DNA from: Bryoerythrophyllum caledonicum
Lineage: Eukaryota; Streptophyta; Bryopsida; Pottiales; Pottiaceae
Reading direction: 5' to 3'
DNA length: 64,000 bases
Assembly (NCBI GenBank): GCA_963971425.1
Contig: OZ020523.1
Location: forward strand, 23,231,105-23,295,104
In this document: piece after piece, positions 34,285 to 45,904 of the stretch
How the letters are laid out: each line of letters begins with the position of its first letter
How positions within the stretch are numbered: the stretch's first letter is position 1
The notes under the pieces: generated by a model
Told to the model about the DNA's origin: nothing
The model's database searches: none
The model's input: the letters and a program-made list of their open reading frames with translations, nothing else
Made by a program: the position numbers and the translations under genes

Positions 34285-34433
34285 CAGTTCCCAGGTGTCA
34301 AGTCATAAATCTCACTTCCACCAGTACAAATGGTTGACACTTGCGCTTCACCACGTCTTCGTGTGGACTTCGGCGCTTCCTGTTGTGTGTCGAGGTCTCG
34401 GGAGTGTGAGTTGCAGTGGACATGGTTCAGTGC
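34285..34433 (-). pseudogene. Relic of a SINA-like first exon
   Basis: On the minus strand ATG TCC ACT GCA ACT CAC, then PETSTHNRKRRSPHEDVVKRK, is the start of a SINA exon 1. It then runs into QPFVLVEVRFMT, as in the relic at 25564-25700 (FELVDVRFMT), without RING cysteines. The two relics therefore share one deletion and are copies of each other. Confidence 0.65.
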
Positions 34434-34540
34434 ACTCTTCTGTTCAGCAACTTTGCAACATAGTTGCAATCAATAATAGCGACCCGAAATATACACTCAC
34501 ATGCATGTGTATGAGACATCCAAACTAGAGTGCCTAGTGC

Positions 34541-35343
34541 TGGTGTGATGATGGCGCTCCTCGTCGGTCACTTCATCCACTTTCATAAATCTCATCTGAC
34601 ATTGCGCTCTTTTTCATGATGTCAAACCGAACATGTCACGTTATCAGAAAGGAAGAAAATTGCTGAAGAAAGCAATATTGTCTTCTTTTCTGACTCAAGT
34701 GTTTCAAGTTCCGATTACATGATTAAAATGATGTATGGGAAGTTCAATTCGCTTACAAAGTTAGTTCATGTTACTCCAATTAAAACGACTTGTTTCCATG
34801 TAGCGACAGAGTATGCCACAAAATATCTGAGAACCCAAACCACAGCTGACAAAACGATTCAACAACAGTATTTTCTCATATAACCACAACACCAGCGCAA
34901 GGAACTATGACAAAGGGGCGACTACACCAGCATGTGAGGACTATGTCTTATCGAACTCTCGGAATGAACAGAATTGGCATGGCAGAGAGAGATTACCGCC
35001 AATCGATTCATGAATGCCCAAGCACAAGTGCACCTGGGTAGAGAACCACCTTCCTTAATCACCATATTTTACATCGTTACTGCCTCTAGATGGCCAATGT
35101 GAGGCCGAGCAGTTAACGGAGCGCGCATCCGTGGACCTCGCTTTGGCTTCATTCTCATGTGGCAAGGTTGGGTGTCCAACCACTTCCCACATTCTCTACA
35201 TAAGTCGTTCTGCACATGAAGCTCAGATAGCCGGGTGCTCATCTTGGACGACGTGCACCGTCGTCCAAGTTTGGGAGCTCTCTCCTAGTTAGGGCACTGG
35301 GGCCAATGTTCTTCTCGCAGCAATTGGACAACAAAAATCACTG
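34541..35343. repeat. Segmental duplication block next to the QWRF stop codon
   Basis: Near-identical to 30860-31675, for example GCCCAAGCACAAGTGCACCTG, CCTCTAGATGGCCAATGTGAGG and GCTCAGATAGCCGGGTGCTC. It forms the 3-prime flank of the QWRF gene and probably includes its 3-prime untranslated region. Confidence 0.72.
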
Positions 35344-38300
35344 TCATGGGGTCAATAGGTATGACATATTTGAAGCACCGTTCCTTGGTTCCGCCTTGAA
35401 CAGCCTTTGTCTTTCACTTTCCAGCTGGACTAGATGTGTGCGTAGACTCCGCTCTTCAACCTGCTCAACCATCAACAAACTATCTCCTCAGAATCGAGCA
35501 TAGGACTTCACCAAAAGACTGCCAAAACTCCACGCTCAACAAACCCTCACTGGGTAAATTGAACGAAAACGCTACAACCTGGTATGTGGCAGAGTAGCAC
35601 TGGAATTGAAAATTTCAATACCGTACTGGAATGAGCATGGGATCTTTTCAACGATGTTAAAATTAGGGAGGACAGGACACGGGAGTCACGAGAGGAGAAT
35701 TTCAACACACGAGACTGACATAGATGTTTCGACAAATACAGGCTGGTACCACCTGATATTGGTCAAGGACAACCACAACGAGTCTGCCCTTGCTATTAAC
35801 AATATATGATATCAGGTCATGGCCACGAATGCCGGTACAACACTGGTATATGACTGACCACAGGTATAAGACAAATTCAAACCAACAAGGCGAATCTGTA
35901 TCATTGTTTACCTCTAAAGAAGCAGCTATGGACAAAAGGTCCCCACACTCCTCCAACAATGCTCTCTCCTGAGCTGCCGTCTCTGCCAACTGTGACAGCA
36001 GCGCTTCCATACTCTGCGTCTGCACAAACAGGAAGTTTTGCACGTCAGCAAACTCTCTCGATTGCTGACGACAATGTTCTGTCTACGATATGCAAAGAGG
36101 TGCAAGCTACCGTAGTTACCTCACACTTGGACACATGTGTGAATCAACAATTCAAAAGGACTTAATAACTACTCCACATACTCGAGCAAACCATGCTTCA
36201 GGCTCCCTGACAAGAGTATCTCACCTTCGGTAGAAGGAACTGTACAGATCCCTCAACAGCATTCAGTACATCTACTGCTGAGTTAAGAGCTTCCTTTACA
36301 GCTTGCACGTCCGCCTGTTCATTCACGGCGAAGATAGTATCAGCAATACGGACAGAAACTAAAAGCCCAACAAAACTTGGACTCCCGTCGGTGCAGATTT
36401 CTCGTTAAAAAAAAAGGCAGAACCTTCCTAGTCAAGAGACAACATGAAAAGGACAACCCATTACATTCGTGTGGTGCGTCACTCAAAGACGCATCTGATG
36501 GCCCAAATAACGGACAAAGAAAAGCTTCCTCACCCGAGCACCTCCAGTTACTGGGACCCTTAGAATTGCAGATTCCAGAGCTTCCATGCATCCCGTCAAT
36601 GCATTTGAATGCTCCTCCTCTAAAGTTTCCCAGTTCTCCAGATGAGTTGCCTGCAACACAAACGTATGTCTTGTCACAACCAAGACAGCAATGGTACCCT
36701 ATGACAATGGCTCACCAGAGAAAACCAATCCATGTTTCCCAAGACTTTCTACGAACCAAATCCTGGATTGAAACCTGGATGACCCGGATAAGATGATAAA
36801 CATTTTCATACGAGATTCAAGCCTTAATCCACAAAAGCAGCAATACTCACATGGGTAGACAGTATGGACCGGAGCTTGTGAGCCTGCCGTGCTTGCTGGA
36901 GTTTAATCCGCTGCAGAGCCACCGATGTGCGCAACTCAGACGTTTTCAACCACACATTGTACAGCTGTCTCTGCAATCCATGAAATTGGTTATCACCAAT
37001 CGCAAGTTAGAATTGACATCCAGTTGCCCGATCGGAGCCACAACCCGAGATGAAAACCATCCTTCTCGGCAAAAATATCTTTCACACAAGGATGGTCTTA
37101 AAAAACAATCCACAAGTTCTAACCCTTAGAATGCATATGCAGCGCTCACAAACTGATAACAACCTCCACTCATCCAGATACCCAACAATCAACTAAGACC
37201 GCATAAAACACGACACTGGCATCAATATGTAATCCAAGCGAAATTTCTTCTCACGAATATTGATATCTCAAAGAGGAATTCAGCAGCAACAAGGACAGCA
37301 ATTTGCCATTTCACGTCCAGATAAGAAATGAAAAGAAGCTAATACTTTAACAGATGCTAACGATAGCACAGTGTATATCCATCCAACATAACAAAAGATA
37401 GCAGAAAACACAGGAACTGAAATGGTTCAACAACCACTTCCCCATCCAATGATCAACAGTAAATAAAACGAGCTACAGCGGAAAAAACAAAAGATACCTC
37501 GGCGGCTGCTTTCTGTGCACTCGTCACTGCTTCCGCCCGTGCGTTCACGAACCGCCATTGCAGCCATCGGTTGTGTAGTATCCGCAGCAGCTGTGCCTCT
37601 TCCTGCTGTGTCAACGCCCTCTTGCCCCTGCTCCGACCATCGATCCCGAAACTCATTGTCGTGCTTCCAATGCCCCGAGCTGTGCCCGCCAGTGCTGCCG
37701 CTGATCCGGGCACAGGACGTACCCTCTGCGGACTCGGCAGCCCCCGAAGTGGCGACGACCCCTTCACATGCGACGGTGACGATGGCGGATGCGGGTTCGA
37801 CGAAACCAGATTGCCCGACACTCGACCGGGAGACATCGCCCACCCCGAGTTCCCGTTCAAACTCTGGTTCATGCTCTGGTTCATCAGCAGGCCCGTGGCC
37901 AACTGGTGGGGCACTACCTTCGCGCGTCTCACCGTCTTCACGGGAGCGATCGCCACTGCCGCCGGCTCCGATGCGTCCGACGTCCTGTTCCGATCCCCCT
38001 CCGAAAACCGCCGCAACCTGTTGTTCATGTCTTGCCACACGCGCGACGGCACCGTCGTTCCCCGCACCAATCGCGTCCCGCCTGCCGACCCCCCCGACGA
38101 CACGCTCTCCGTATCAGACATCGGCTCCACGCCCATCGCCACCGAGTCCACAGTCGCAACTGAGTCCTGCGAAAGCCGTCGCGCGTGACCTGCATTGTCC
38201 CCCGCACCTGTCGCATTGCTCCTCACATGCTCGCCCTCACTGTTCCCATTGCCATTGCCATTACCACTACCATTACCTGCGGCCTCCCTCACGCCACTCT

Positions 38301-39324
38301 CCGTCGTCCCCGACCTCCCTCGCGTCGGGGTCGGATTGCGCCTCGCCCCTGCCTGACCGGATTGCGACACCGCCCCCTCATTGCTCACAGACCGGTTCAA
38401 GGTCCGAGAAATCGTCGCCTTCGCGATCCGTGAGGACGGCGTTCCCGGCCGCCCCTGCCCAACCATCGACGACGACCGGACCATCTGCGGCCGCTCCTTG
38501 TCCGCGCACATATCCACGCTCCGGCTCATCGCCCCGCTGAACACCTTCCCCGTGCTCATCCCGGGCCACCTCTGATGCTCGGGCTTCGCGTGCGAATTCT
38601 CCGTCGGCCGCGCATTCTCGGACTGATCCAGGCTCTGCCGCCGCACTGGCGACCCCTTCCGCGGCGGCGTCCCCGCCACATTGTCCGCCGCGCGATGCAC
38701 CCCGTTCCCCGCGGGCTTCAGCGTCTGGTTCGCGGCCTGGCTGCTCGCCAATCCCTCCCTCCCTCGCCCCTCGCTCGCATTCTCACCATTACCCTCAACA
38801 CTCTGCTTCGCGGCCGACATCGAAGGCCACAATTCCGGCCCTCGCGTCTGCACCCGCGCTTTCGCCACTCCCTCCGACGCACCAGTACTCCCCGGGGGCG
38901 ACTTCCCTTCCGACGGACCCGTAGCGGGCCACGGCCGCCTCCTCTCCGCCGACAACGCCCGCTTCGGCGCCTCCGGCGCATTGCTGCTGCTGCTCCGCCC
39001 CAGGTTCGGCGACGGGTGCCGCACGTGCCCGTCCGACGCCCCTGCGCCGATCCCGCTACTGCTCCGATTCCGCACCGGAGACGCCTGCCGCGACGATGGC
39101 GAGGGCTGCCTCATGGGTGACGGATTGCGCCGACCGACCGCCGGTGCCGCAGAGGGCGACGCCGCGCTCTTGTACCTGGACGTGATCTCCATGGTTCGCG
39201 TCTTGCGCACCGTCTTGACCTTCTCCGCCGGAGGCAGCCCTCCATAATTCTGCACATTGGCGCCATCCTTCCTCTTCTCCCCCGGCGTCTCCGCCACAGA
39301 GGCAGACTCCACCTCGGCGACCAT
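35344..39324 (-). CDS. QWRF-motif protein (augmin subunit 8-like)
   Basis: Six exons join in phase: 39324-37498, 36970-36851, 36650-36534, 36314-36225, 36019-35912 and 35460-35344. The product has 792 residues. The first 560 or so are low-complexity, basic, Ser/Pro/Arg-rich with SPMRQPSPSSRQ-type segments, typical of the microtubule-binding part. The QWRF signature is at residues 589-592 (RWLQWRF). The conserved helical region follows over the next exons: LYNVWLKTSELRTSV, LENWETLEEEHS, ALESAILRVPV, AVKEALNSAVDV, ETAAQERALLEECGDLL and RSLRTHLVQLE. The family is plant-specific. Some members act as subunit 8 of augmin, recruiting gamma-tubulin to microtubules, others in cortical microtubule control. 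Which paralogue this is cannot be told. Intron 1 contains a SINA-associated repeat. Confidence 0.95.
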
Positions 39325-40640
39325 GCTCCGTCCTCGCGCTGGCCCCCAGACCTCCTCCGCTCCACATCACCTGCGCCCCTGCCCTACCACCCTAATCCAC
39401 ATCACCACCCCCGCTCACCTCCCCCCCTCCCCCCACCATCGCCCCCTCCCCGACACACCCTCATCAATCCCCTCCCCAAGTCATCAACAAACCCTAAACC
39501 CCGACATCTAAACCTCAACGTCACTCAAGACCGCAACACCACCCGCTCCACGCGATGACATCCTCCCACGCGACCCTCACTCCACACATCCCTTCACTCC
39601 GCAATTCCACCATCGCAGCTCACAATCAACTAACATCGGAGCACGAGATCAGACGCCGGCTCGTCGCTTGCATTGAGTCCCATCAACTTCATCTCTGCAG
39701 CTGTGGCATCACTCTTCCCTCTCAGAGTTGGGGGGGAAACTCCAGATCTACTCCCGGCGTAGACTCCACGCGTCTCGTAGATCGCGCCACCCGTAGATCT
39801 ACGAGGGTGAATGTAGCCACGAGGAATATTTCGTTGCGGTTTAGGGGTCCGGCGTTTGAACGGAGGCTCCAACGGATCCTGCCTTTCCTTTCATCACACA
39901 CAAAGCGCCTGGTGTTTGCTTTGGGAGCACAATGTACTGTTGTTGTTGGGGAATGCTATTTAGTTTGGTAGGTATATATTATTGGAGGCTTTTAATGTAC
40001 TGCTTCTTTATGATGTGATTATTAGGAAAATCCCCATCATCATCATCATCAAAAAGCTTTGGTGCAAGTGTTAAGACTCTGTTCATGTACAGTACTCGCT
40101 TGTTGGTTTCATTATGGCAATGAGATGCATCCATCAGAAGCATGTATTATGTGCTCCTAGTTACTCCATCCACTGTCACTGCAAGTTGAACTCATGACAT
40201 CGATCTCTTCACAGGTCTGATAATAATATGTTGATGCAGAAATACGCATGTATGTTCACAGAGGGGCCCTTGTTTACGGGTCAGTGATTTTCTTACCGGT
40301 TGGGAGTTATACTACTGGAATTTAAATGAGCCTTCTGTACCAAGTTCTCAATAATGCTCTGTGTTTGCACGCAGGTCCAAGTCATAGCTTTCTGTGCACT
40401 GTCCTTTGAGAGGTCAGGGACAAGAAGGGAGAGCTTTGACTATAAGGAATGGTGTAAGTTGGTACGCTATTTGGCAATTGAACTTGGTTGGCATCAGGGG
40501 CGGTTTACACTAAAGACCAAGAGCCATGACCAAGGAAAATGGATTAATTCCATGGTCACACTTCAGCAAAATGTAATTTTTAAAGCCCTTGGGTCTCTCA
40601 CTAAGTGTAAAGGGAACTTGGACTGGGAGGAATGACTATG
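39325..40640. other. QWRF 5-prime region and intergenic DNA
   Basis: 39325-39560 is pyrimidine-rich on the plus strand (purine-rich in the QWRF sense direction) and probably holds the promoter and leader. A small inverted repeat, CTCGTAGATC..GATCTACGAG, is at 39774-39806. A frame of 93 codons at 40354-40635 (plus) contains SHDQGKWINSMVTLQQNV but matches nothing I know. No other gene is seen. Confidence 0.5.
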
Positions 40641-41395
40641 TACAGTCAGGTACAGTTCATTTACGAATTCTGGCCCTCAGCCTTCCCTGCTCCTCACAGT
40701 TCCCAAAATTTTCACCATTTGCCAGCATTGGTAGAGATGGCTTTTGACTTCCAAAATTTGCGACCTGGTCCCACTACTAGACCTACTCCAAAGGCTTTAT
40801 TCTCCGCCGTCAAATGCATCACCATTGTGGGCTGAAAAAATCAAAACTCATAACTCCTTCACATGGCCTCGCTGCCACCTCATGCTTATCGCCTTTGTTC
40901 TCCTGATTGAGGGGTATATCAACCTGCTCCCCATGCTCTTAGAATCAACTTTCCATGTGATTGAAATTCTGCACTGCTCCCTCGCCCTGCATTTTCCGAC
41001 ATCGTTGGGCTGCACCCAGAAGTTGAATGCTCACTGATTCTGTTCAATTGTGCCCAACATCTTGAGGAAGGGATACTTATAACTGTCTGATTGCAGAGCG
41101 CCGATGCTTCTGGGATAATCCGTCTGGACTTCTTCTTCATTGATCTGTTCTAGCCATGATCTAGCCATATGAAGCTCCGACCACTTTGAGTGCATGCTGA
41201 GCTCATTTTGAGTGCATGTTGAGTTCATTTGACCTCATGTAGCCTTCATCTTCAAATCAGTTCATCTCCATTTCAGATCATGGATGAGTCAAGATGAGCT
41301 ATTTCAGCTTCTTCTGAGCTCAGCTTCTTCAGAGTTGAACTCCACTTCAATCGTTTCTTCATCGATTCCACATCATCTTCAAATCTATACTTGGT

Positions 41396-41485
41396 GAGTT
41401 TTATATCCATATCTCCTTTGGTCTAATGTTACAATAAATTTTCAATTTTTTCTTCAATTCTCATAGACTTAATTGCAATCTACAG
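41396..41485 (+). other. Probable intron in the Tc1 transposase leader
   Basis: CTTG followed by GTGAGT at 41396 and CAATCTACAG at 41476-41485 form good plant splice signals just ahead of the ATG at 41492. The intron would lie wholly in the 5-prime untranslated region. Confidence 0.4.
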
Positions 41486-41491
41486 ATTATC

Positions 41492-42505
41492 ATGCGCACA
41501 CGAACATTGAGCAATCATGAGAGGGGTCTAATCATAGAAATGAGAAATGGTGGGATTAAATCTGGACGAATTGCAGAAATACTAGGAATGCCTCGTTCTA
41601 CCGTTTCCACAGTTTTGACAAAGTGGAAGAAATTTGGGTTGAATACCACTCAAAAACCTAAACCGCGACCACCAAAGCTCTCTGATCGTACAGTTAGGGA
41701 TCTAGCACACCTCATTCATGGAGATCGTCGATTAAATTTAGTATCACTTGCAGAGACTTTTGGAGTTCATAGAAACACCATCCGCAAGCACATCCGACGA
41801 CTTGGATTTGGAAGTCGAGTAGCTGTAAGGAAACCCTACCTTAGTGTAATTCATAGAAAAAAGAGATTAGCCTTTGCTCGTAGATACAGGCATTGGACAG
41901 CCGAGGATTGGTCAAAGATTATCTGGACCGATGAATGTTCTTTTGAATTGGGTAAAGATTCTCGACGGATTCGAGTTTGGCGAAAAAGTCATGAAAGATA
42001 TGCTGACCGATGTCTTGCGCCAACATTCAAATCAGGGAGAACATCCGTTATGGTGTGGGGAGCATTCACAGGCTTCGACAAGAGTCCTCTCGTTTTTTTG
42101 CCAAAAGGGGAGCGAACAGCAATTGCTTTTGTGAAACATGTCTATGATAGTGTTCTCTGTGGCTTTTATTTCATGCACGATGCATCACATGAACTTCTCC
42201 TAATGGAAGATGGCGCTCCTGTGCATCATGCTAAGCTTTCTGAACTTTGGAGACAAGCACATGGCATGCAGAAATTGCAATGGCCTGCAAATTCACCCGA
42301 CTTGAACCCCATTGAGAACGTTTGGAAAACCATGAAAGACAAGGTTCGTTATTACAAGAGACCGAGCAACAAGGAGGAAATGAGTGCACTCATTCAAGTC
42401 ATTTGGAATGACATTTCTCTTGAACAACTCCAACGGCTGATTCAAACCATGCCTAAACGAATGCAAGCCGTGATTTTAGCAAGGGGGGGTAGCACTCGAT
42501 GGTAG
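41492..42505 (+). CDS. Tc1-type transposase, DD34E, full length
   Basis: A protein of 337 residues that cuts and pastes the element at TA sites. Residues 6-100 contain two helix-turn-helix units (SGRIAEILGMPRSTVSTVL and LAETFGVHRNTIRKHIRRLG), the paired-like DNA-binding region. The catalytic triad is Asp147 in WTDECSFE, Asp240 in MEDGAPVHH and Glu275 in SPDLNPIENVW, with exactly 34 residues between the last two. The length is normal for Tc1. A DKVR stretch follows and the frame ends in a Gly/Ser/Arg tail. No stops or frameshifts, so it could be active. Its nearest relatives may be fungal or animal, which is impression, not search. Confidence 0.95.
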   Translation: MRTRTLSNHERGLIIEMRNGGIKSGRIAEILGMPRSTVSTVLTKWKKFGLNTTQKPKPRPPKLSDRTVRDLAHLIHGDRRLNLVSLAETFGVHRNTIRKHIRRLGFGSRVAVRKPYLSVIHRKKRLAFARRYRHWTAEDWSKIIWTDECSFELGKDSRRIRVWRKSHERYADRCLAPTFKSGRTSVMVWGAFTGFDKSPLVFLPKGERTAIAFVKHVYDSVLCGFYFMHDASHELLLMEDGAPVHHAKLSELWRQAHGMQKLQWPANSPDLNPIENVWKTMKDKVRYYKRPSNKEEMSALIQVIWNDISLEQLQRLIQTMPKRMQAVILARGGSTRW

Positions 42506-42992
42506 GCAGTTTGCACATTCATTGTACAATGCTTCATTATTTTGAAGTTTTCATGTACATATTTCTTCTGTAAATAAAGTACTCCTCACTAGGAACCCAC
42601 AGCAACTTTCGGTTTGAAAATCGGACTGTTTTTTAGCATGATACAGCTTTGCCAAGTTCATGAACTTCCCTGTGCATTACTGCTGCAGTCAAGAATTCGT
42701 AAATGAAGTGTACCTGACTGTACTAAAAAGTGGGTGTGGTGATTTTTTTAATGAATGCCTAAAAAGGGAAGTTTTGGAAAATGTTGTCATGTTTTACCAC
42801 CTCTCTTTCTTCTCCTCCTTCTCCTTCTCCTTCTTCCCTTCTCTTCTCTTCTCTAGCCTTGAGTTTCTTCTTCTGTTCCAGGTCGGTCTTAGTAGTGGAA
42901 CGAACAGACACTTTATTCACGCCGGCCTCCTTCGGAGACCGGCGTTCTTCTTCTTTCTTCTTCTCTTCTCTTCCCCTAAAATTGCAGCAACC

Positions 42993-44405
42993 ATGGTTTC
43001 AATGGAGGAGAGGAGAAGGAGTCTTGTCTTAGTTTTAGGGTTATACATGAGTTTGTACATGCTTGCGAAGCATGTTGCAGATATGCAAGCCTTGATCTTG
43101 CAAGGAGAATGGGAGAAGTTTGTTTTTTTCAGCTTGCTTCAAGAAAGTTTGGGTTGTAGAGAGAGGAACATACGGAGTCAAGCCCGGATGTTTGGATTTG
43201 TGGACCGTTTGTTGTTGGGTTCATGGACGGAGAAGGATTTTAGGAGTCGGACTCGAGTCAATTTCAATACTTTCAAATTTTTGTGTGAGAGATTGGGGCC
43301 ATATTTGAAGAAAGAAGATACTTGTTTTAGGCCATTTGTGCCTGTACAAGGTAGGGTTGCAATGTCTTTGCACAGATTGGGTATTGGTGATGGATTGCGG
43401 AGCAGAGGAGATTTGTATGGAGTTCACAAGAGGTCACTTTAATAGTTGTATGAGAGTTTTGTAAATGTGTTCGGAAGCATCTTTAGCCATTTTTGGTTCA
43501 AACTCCAAATGAATTGTAGTTTAGCGCATTAGCTTCACGGTTTGAACAATTACATGGAATACCTTACATTATTGGAGCAATTGACGGGTCGCACATTCTT
43601 GTATTAGCTCATGTCGTTGGTGGGGAAGATTACTATTGTAGAAAGTCCTTTCAATCAACAATTTTACAAGGGATTGTTGGACCAGATTGCGAGTTTTGGG
43701 ATTATGAGTTTGGTTGGGCTGGTAGTCTTCATGATTGGGCTATATTTCAGGTTATAAAAATAGGACGAGCTTGCATTGAAGGTAAGTTTCAACCCTATGA
43801 ATTGATTGGAGATGCGGCATATCCGGTGAGACCTTGGATGTATTGTCCAGTCAAAGGCAAGAAGGAAACATTATCTGGTAGGGAGGCAAATTGGAATTTT
43901 ATTCAATCATCTACTTGCATATGTGTGGAAAGAGCATTTGGGATATTGAAGGGACGATGGTGGATAATTATGAAAATATCTGAAGTGCCCTTGAAGAGTA
44001 TGCCTGATATTGTAGCAAGTTGTATAGTTCTACACAACATATGCATTATTAATAGTGATGGCATTGAAGATGATTGGATTTGTTGAAGCCAAGGAAAAAC
44101 TGAGGAGGAGAGTAGCCGAAGGAGAGACTAGGGACTGCAACAAATTACCTGGTGAAAGGGCAGGAATTGTTTAAGTAAGAAGATGAATTGTGGCTAGGGA
44201 AGATGTGCCTATTCCGGACGAGGTAAGTGATGGTGAAACTGAAATTTTTTTACTCAAAGAAAATGAGAAGGCAAATGATTTGCTTCGTGAAGCTACAATG
44301 ATGCATGAACTAATAGCTGAAAGTTTGTGGCAGTATAAACTACGAACTAGGTCCACCATCATTGATACAAATAGTGATAGTGAATCAGATCATCTAGAAG
44401 AGTAG
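42993..44405 (+). pseudogene. PIF/Harbinger transposase, frameshifted
   Basis: The first part opens MVSMEERRRSLVLVLG and runs to HRLGIGDGLRSRGDLYGVHK, then stops at 43441. Small lesions follow before the frame resumes at 43520 and stays open to 44086: GIPYIIGAIDGSH (first Asp), ELIGDAAYPV (second Asp), CVERAFGILKGRWW (Glu) and IVLHNICI. The triad is intact but the reading frame is not. A further open stretch at 44190-44405 (DVPIPDEVSDGETEIFL) may be the acidic C terminus after another shift. The product would have moved the element in partnership with the Myb/SANT-like protein. Confidence 0.85.
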
Positions 44406-44575
44406 TAAAAACTTCTCTAGCAATGTTGCAAAATTCCTATCAATGTTTTTCAAGAAATTGGTGGATTCCTGAAATGTAGTAAGAATGGCGCTGGGATTAC
44501 CAACCACTTGTACCAAAAGCCCTTCTATCTTGTCTAGAGTCTTCTTTTTCTTCTCTTGTGTTGTTGGTACTAAAA

Positions 44576-45650
44576 TTAATGTTGAAATTGTTTGAGCAGA
44601 AGTAAGTGAAGATGGACAGTGAGATGTTCTTCAATTATTTTGGTTGCACTTGCTGGAATTTGATTGTGTACACTTGCTCTGCTGCTATTCCATTCGTCCA
44701 CTTCATTAAACCATGTGCACTCTGGTTTCCTATCCGTCCTGTAAACCTCATTAGCCCTCTTGTCCGTTCTATACTCCTTCAGAATCATCTTGTATTTCTT
44801 CTTGCATGATAATCATGTACGGCTGAAATCTTTGATTGTTGCCACCATACGGATCTATAATTTGATCCACATATTGAACCCTGCAAGAAGCATCCATACA
44901 AATGATCAAAACATTGAAAAAGATGCAATAAGGGCTCAGAAACGGTGATTGTAAAACAATTCCAGCACATAGGACTTGACAGTTTCAAGCTTAAATAGGC
45001 AACGGGAAGAGATGTGCACATCAATAGAGACTGGGAGGATGGTAGAGGTGTTTGGAGGAATCTTTTTCCTTGGTGGAGGCCGGAGTTCAAATCCCCTCGC
45101 ACATGAGATCATCTCGAAATAGCCAAAAATTGGAATGCCTCCGTGGCAGCGGCCGGACACGTTTTGGGGGGAGGGGGGGCATGGAAAAAAATACCTTGCT
45201 TATTTGTTGTCCGCGCAAATTCATTGTCCATCTTTCCTCAGATAGCAATCAACTAGTGTACTTCAAAATTTATAAACTTCACTGAAGCAACTCCCTCCTC
45301 ATCCAACTCTCCAAGCTCAATTACGTCAGTTTTGGTGGGTGTTTTCTTTGCCTTCCCTGCAGGTGCAACCTTCTCTTTCAATGGACGCCCCCTCTTTTTC
45401 CCTACGCCTTTTGCAGCTGTAGCCACCTCTTCCTTCACTTGTAAGATTTCAGCTCTAACAGTAGAAGAAGGCATAACAGAAGGAGGTCGGAATGCATTAG
45501 AAGAAGAGCTAAAAATATTTGGACCATGGTGCAATTGAGGATGTAGAATCTGAGAAAGCAATGTAGGATTGGTTCTGAAAATTGGAGCTATAATTTCTTG
45601 CATCCATTGTGAATTCTGGAACCATTCTTGTCCTTGCAAAATAAATAAAT
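44576..45650 (-). pseudogene. Harbinger accessory DNA-binding protein, broken
   Basis: The minus frame 45650-45253 reads QEWFQNSQWMQEIIAPIF through an AT-hook (KKRGRPLKEK) and a Lys-rich stretch, then ends FEVH. A second stretch at 44788-44576 (ILKEYRTDKRANEVYRTDRK..CTWFNEVDEWNSS) resembles the SANT/trihelix region of the Harbinger second gene. Between them no frame is continuous. In this superfamily the accessory protein brings the transposase to the terminal repeats and the nucleus. Confidence 0.6.
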
Positions 45651-45904
45651 AAATAAGAACACCAGCCGCCCAAAGGCGGCCTGTGTGAATAAAGTGTCTG
45701 TTCGTACCACCATTACTCAAAAGCCCACTGGACAAAGGAGTGGACGTATGGAACTACTTCCCCTTTTGAGGGTAGACACTATAGCAACCATCTGAGCAAA
45801 AGGACCAATTAGTCAAATTTAAATTCACCATGGGGCGCAGTTTGTTACTGTTTGCTTGCAAATAAATAGTGGCATGCATTGCTTCTATTTTGTTTAAGTG
45901 GTGT

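Larger units (their letters stand above)
40643..42720 (+). mobile_element. Complete Tc1-type DNA transposon
   Basis: 2078 bp, flanked by TA on both sides (40641-40642 and 42721-42722). Terminal inverted repeats of about 30 bases start CAGTCAGGTACAGTTCATTT on the left and CAGTCAGGTACACTTCATTT on the right, with one mismatch in that span. Inside is a single full-length transposase. Near-identical ends, an intact frame and a matching TA duplication suggest a young insertion. Tc1 elements with a DD34E triad are common in animals and fungi; plants usually have mariner-like DD39D elements, so this one is unexpected. Confidence 0.93.
42892..45716 (+). mobile_element. PIF/Harbinger-type DNA transposon, degenerate
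   Basis: 2.8 kb between inverted termini: left GTAGTGGAACGAACAGACAC and on to TTATTCAC, right (complement) GTAATGGTGGTACGAACAGA and on to the same. The flanking triplets TTA and TCA are a plausible decayed 3-bp target duplication. Each terminal repeat of about 58 bases contains a GC-rich hairpin. Inside are a broken DDE transposase on the plus strand and a broken AT-hook/SANT-like protein on the minus strand, the usual two genes of this superfamily. It sits 171 bases from the Tc1 element. Confidence 0.88.

Noticed and set aside
37515..38540. Long plus-strand open frames opposite the QWRF first exon
   Set aside because: They are Pro/Ser/Arg-rich mirror frames produced by the GC-rich third positions of the true minus-strand exon, with no domain or splice support.
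42921..42945. GC-rich hairpin followed by T-rich DNA as a bacterial terminator
   Set aside because: It lies within the Harbinger terminal repeat and recurs at the other end. The genome is eukaryotic.
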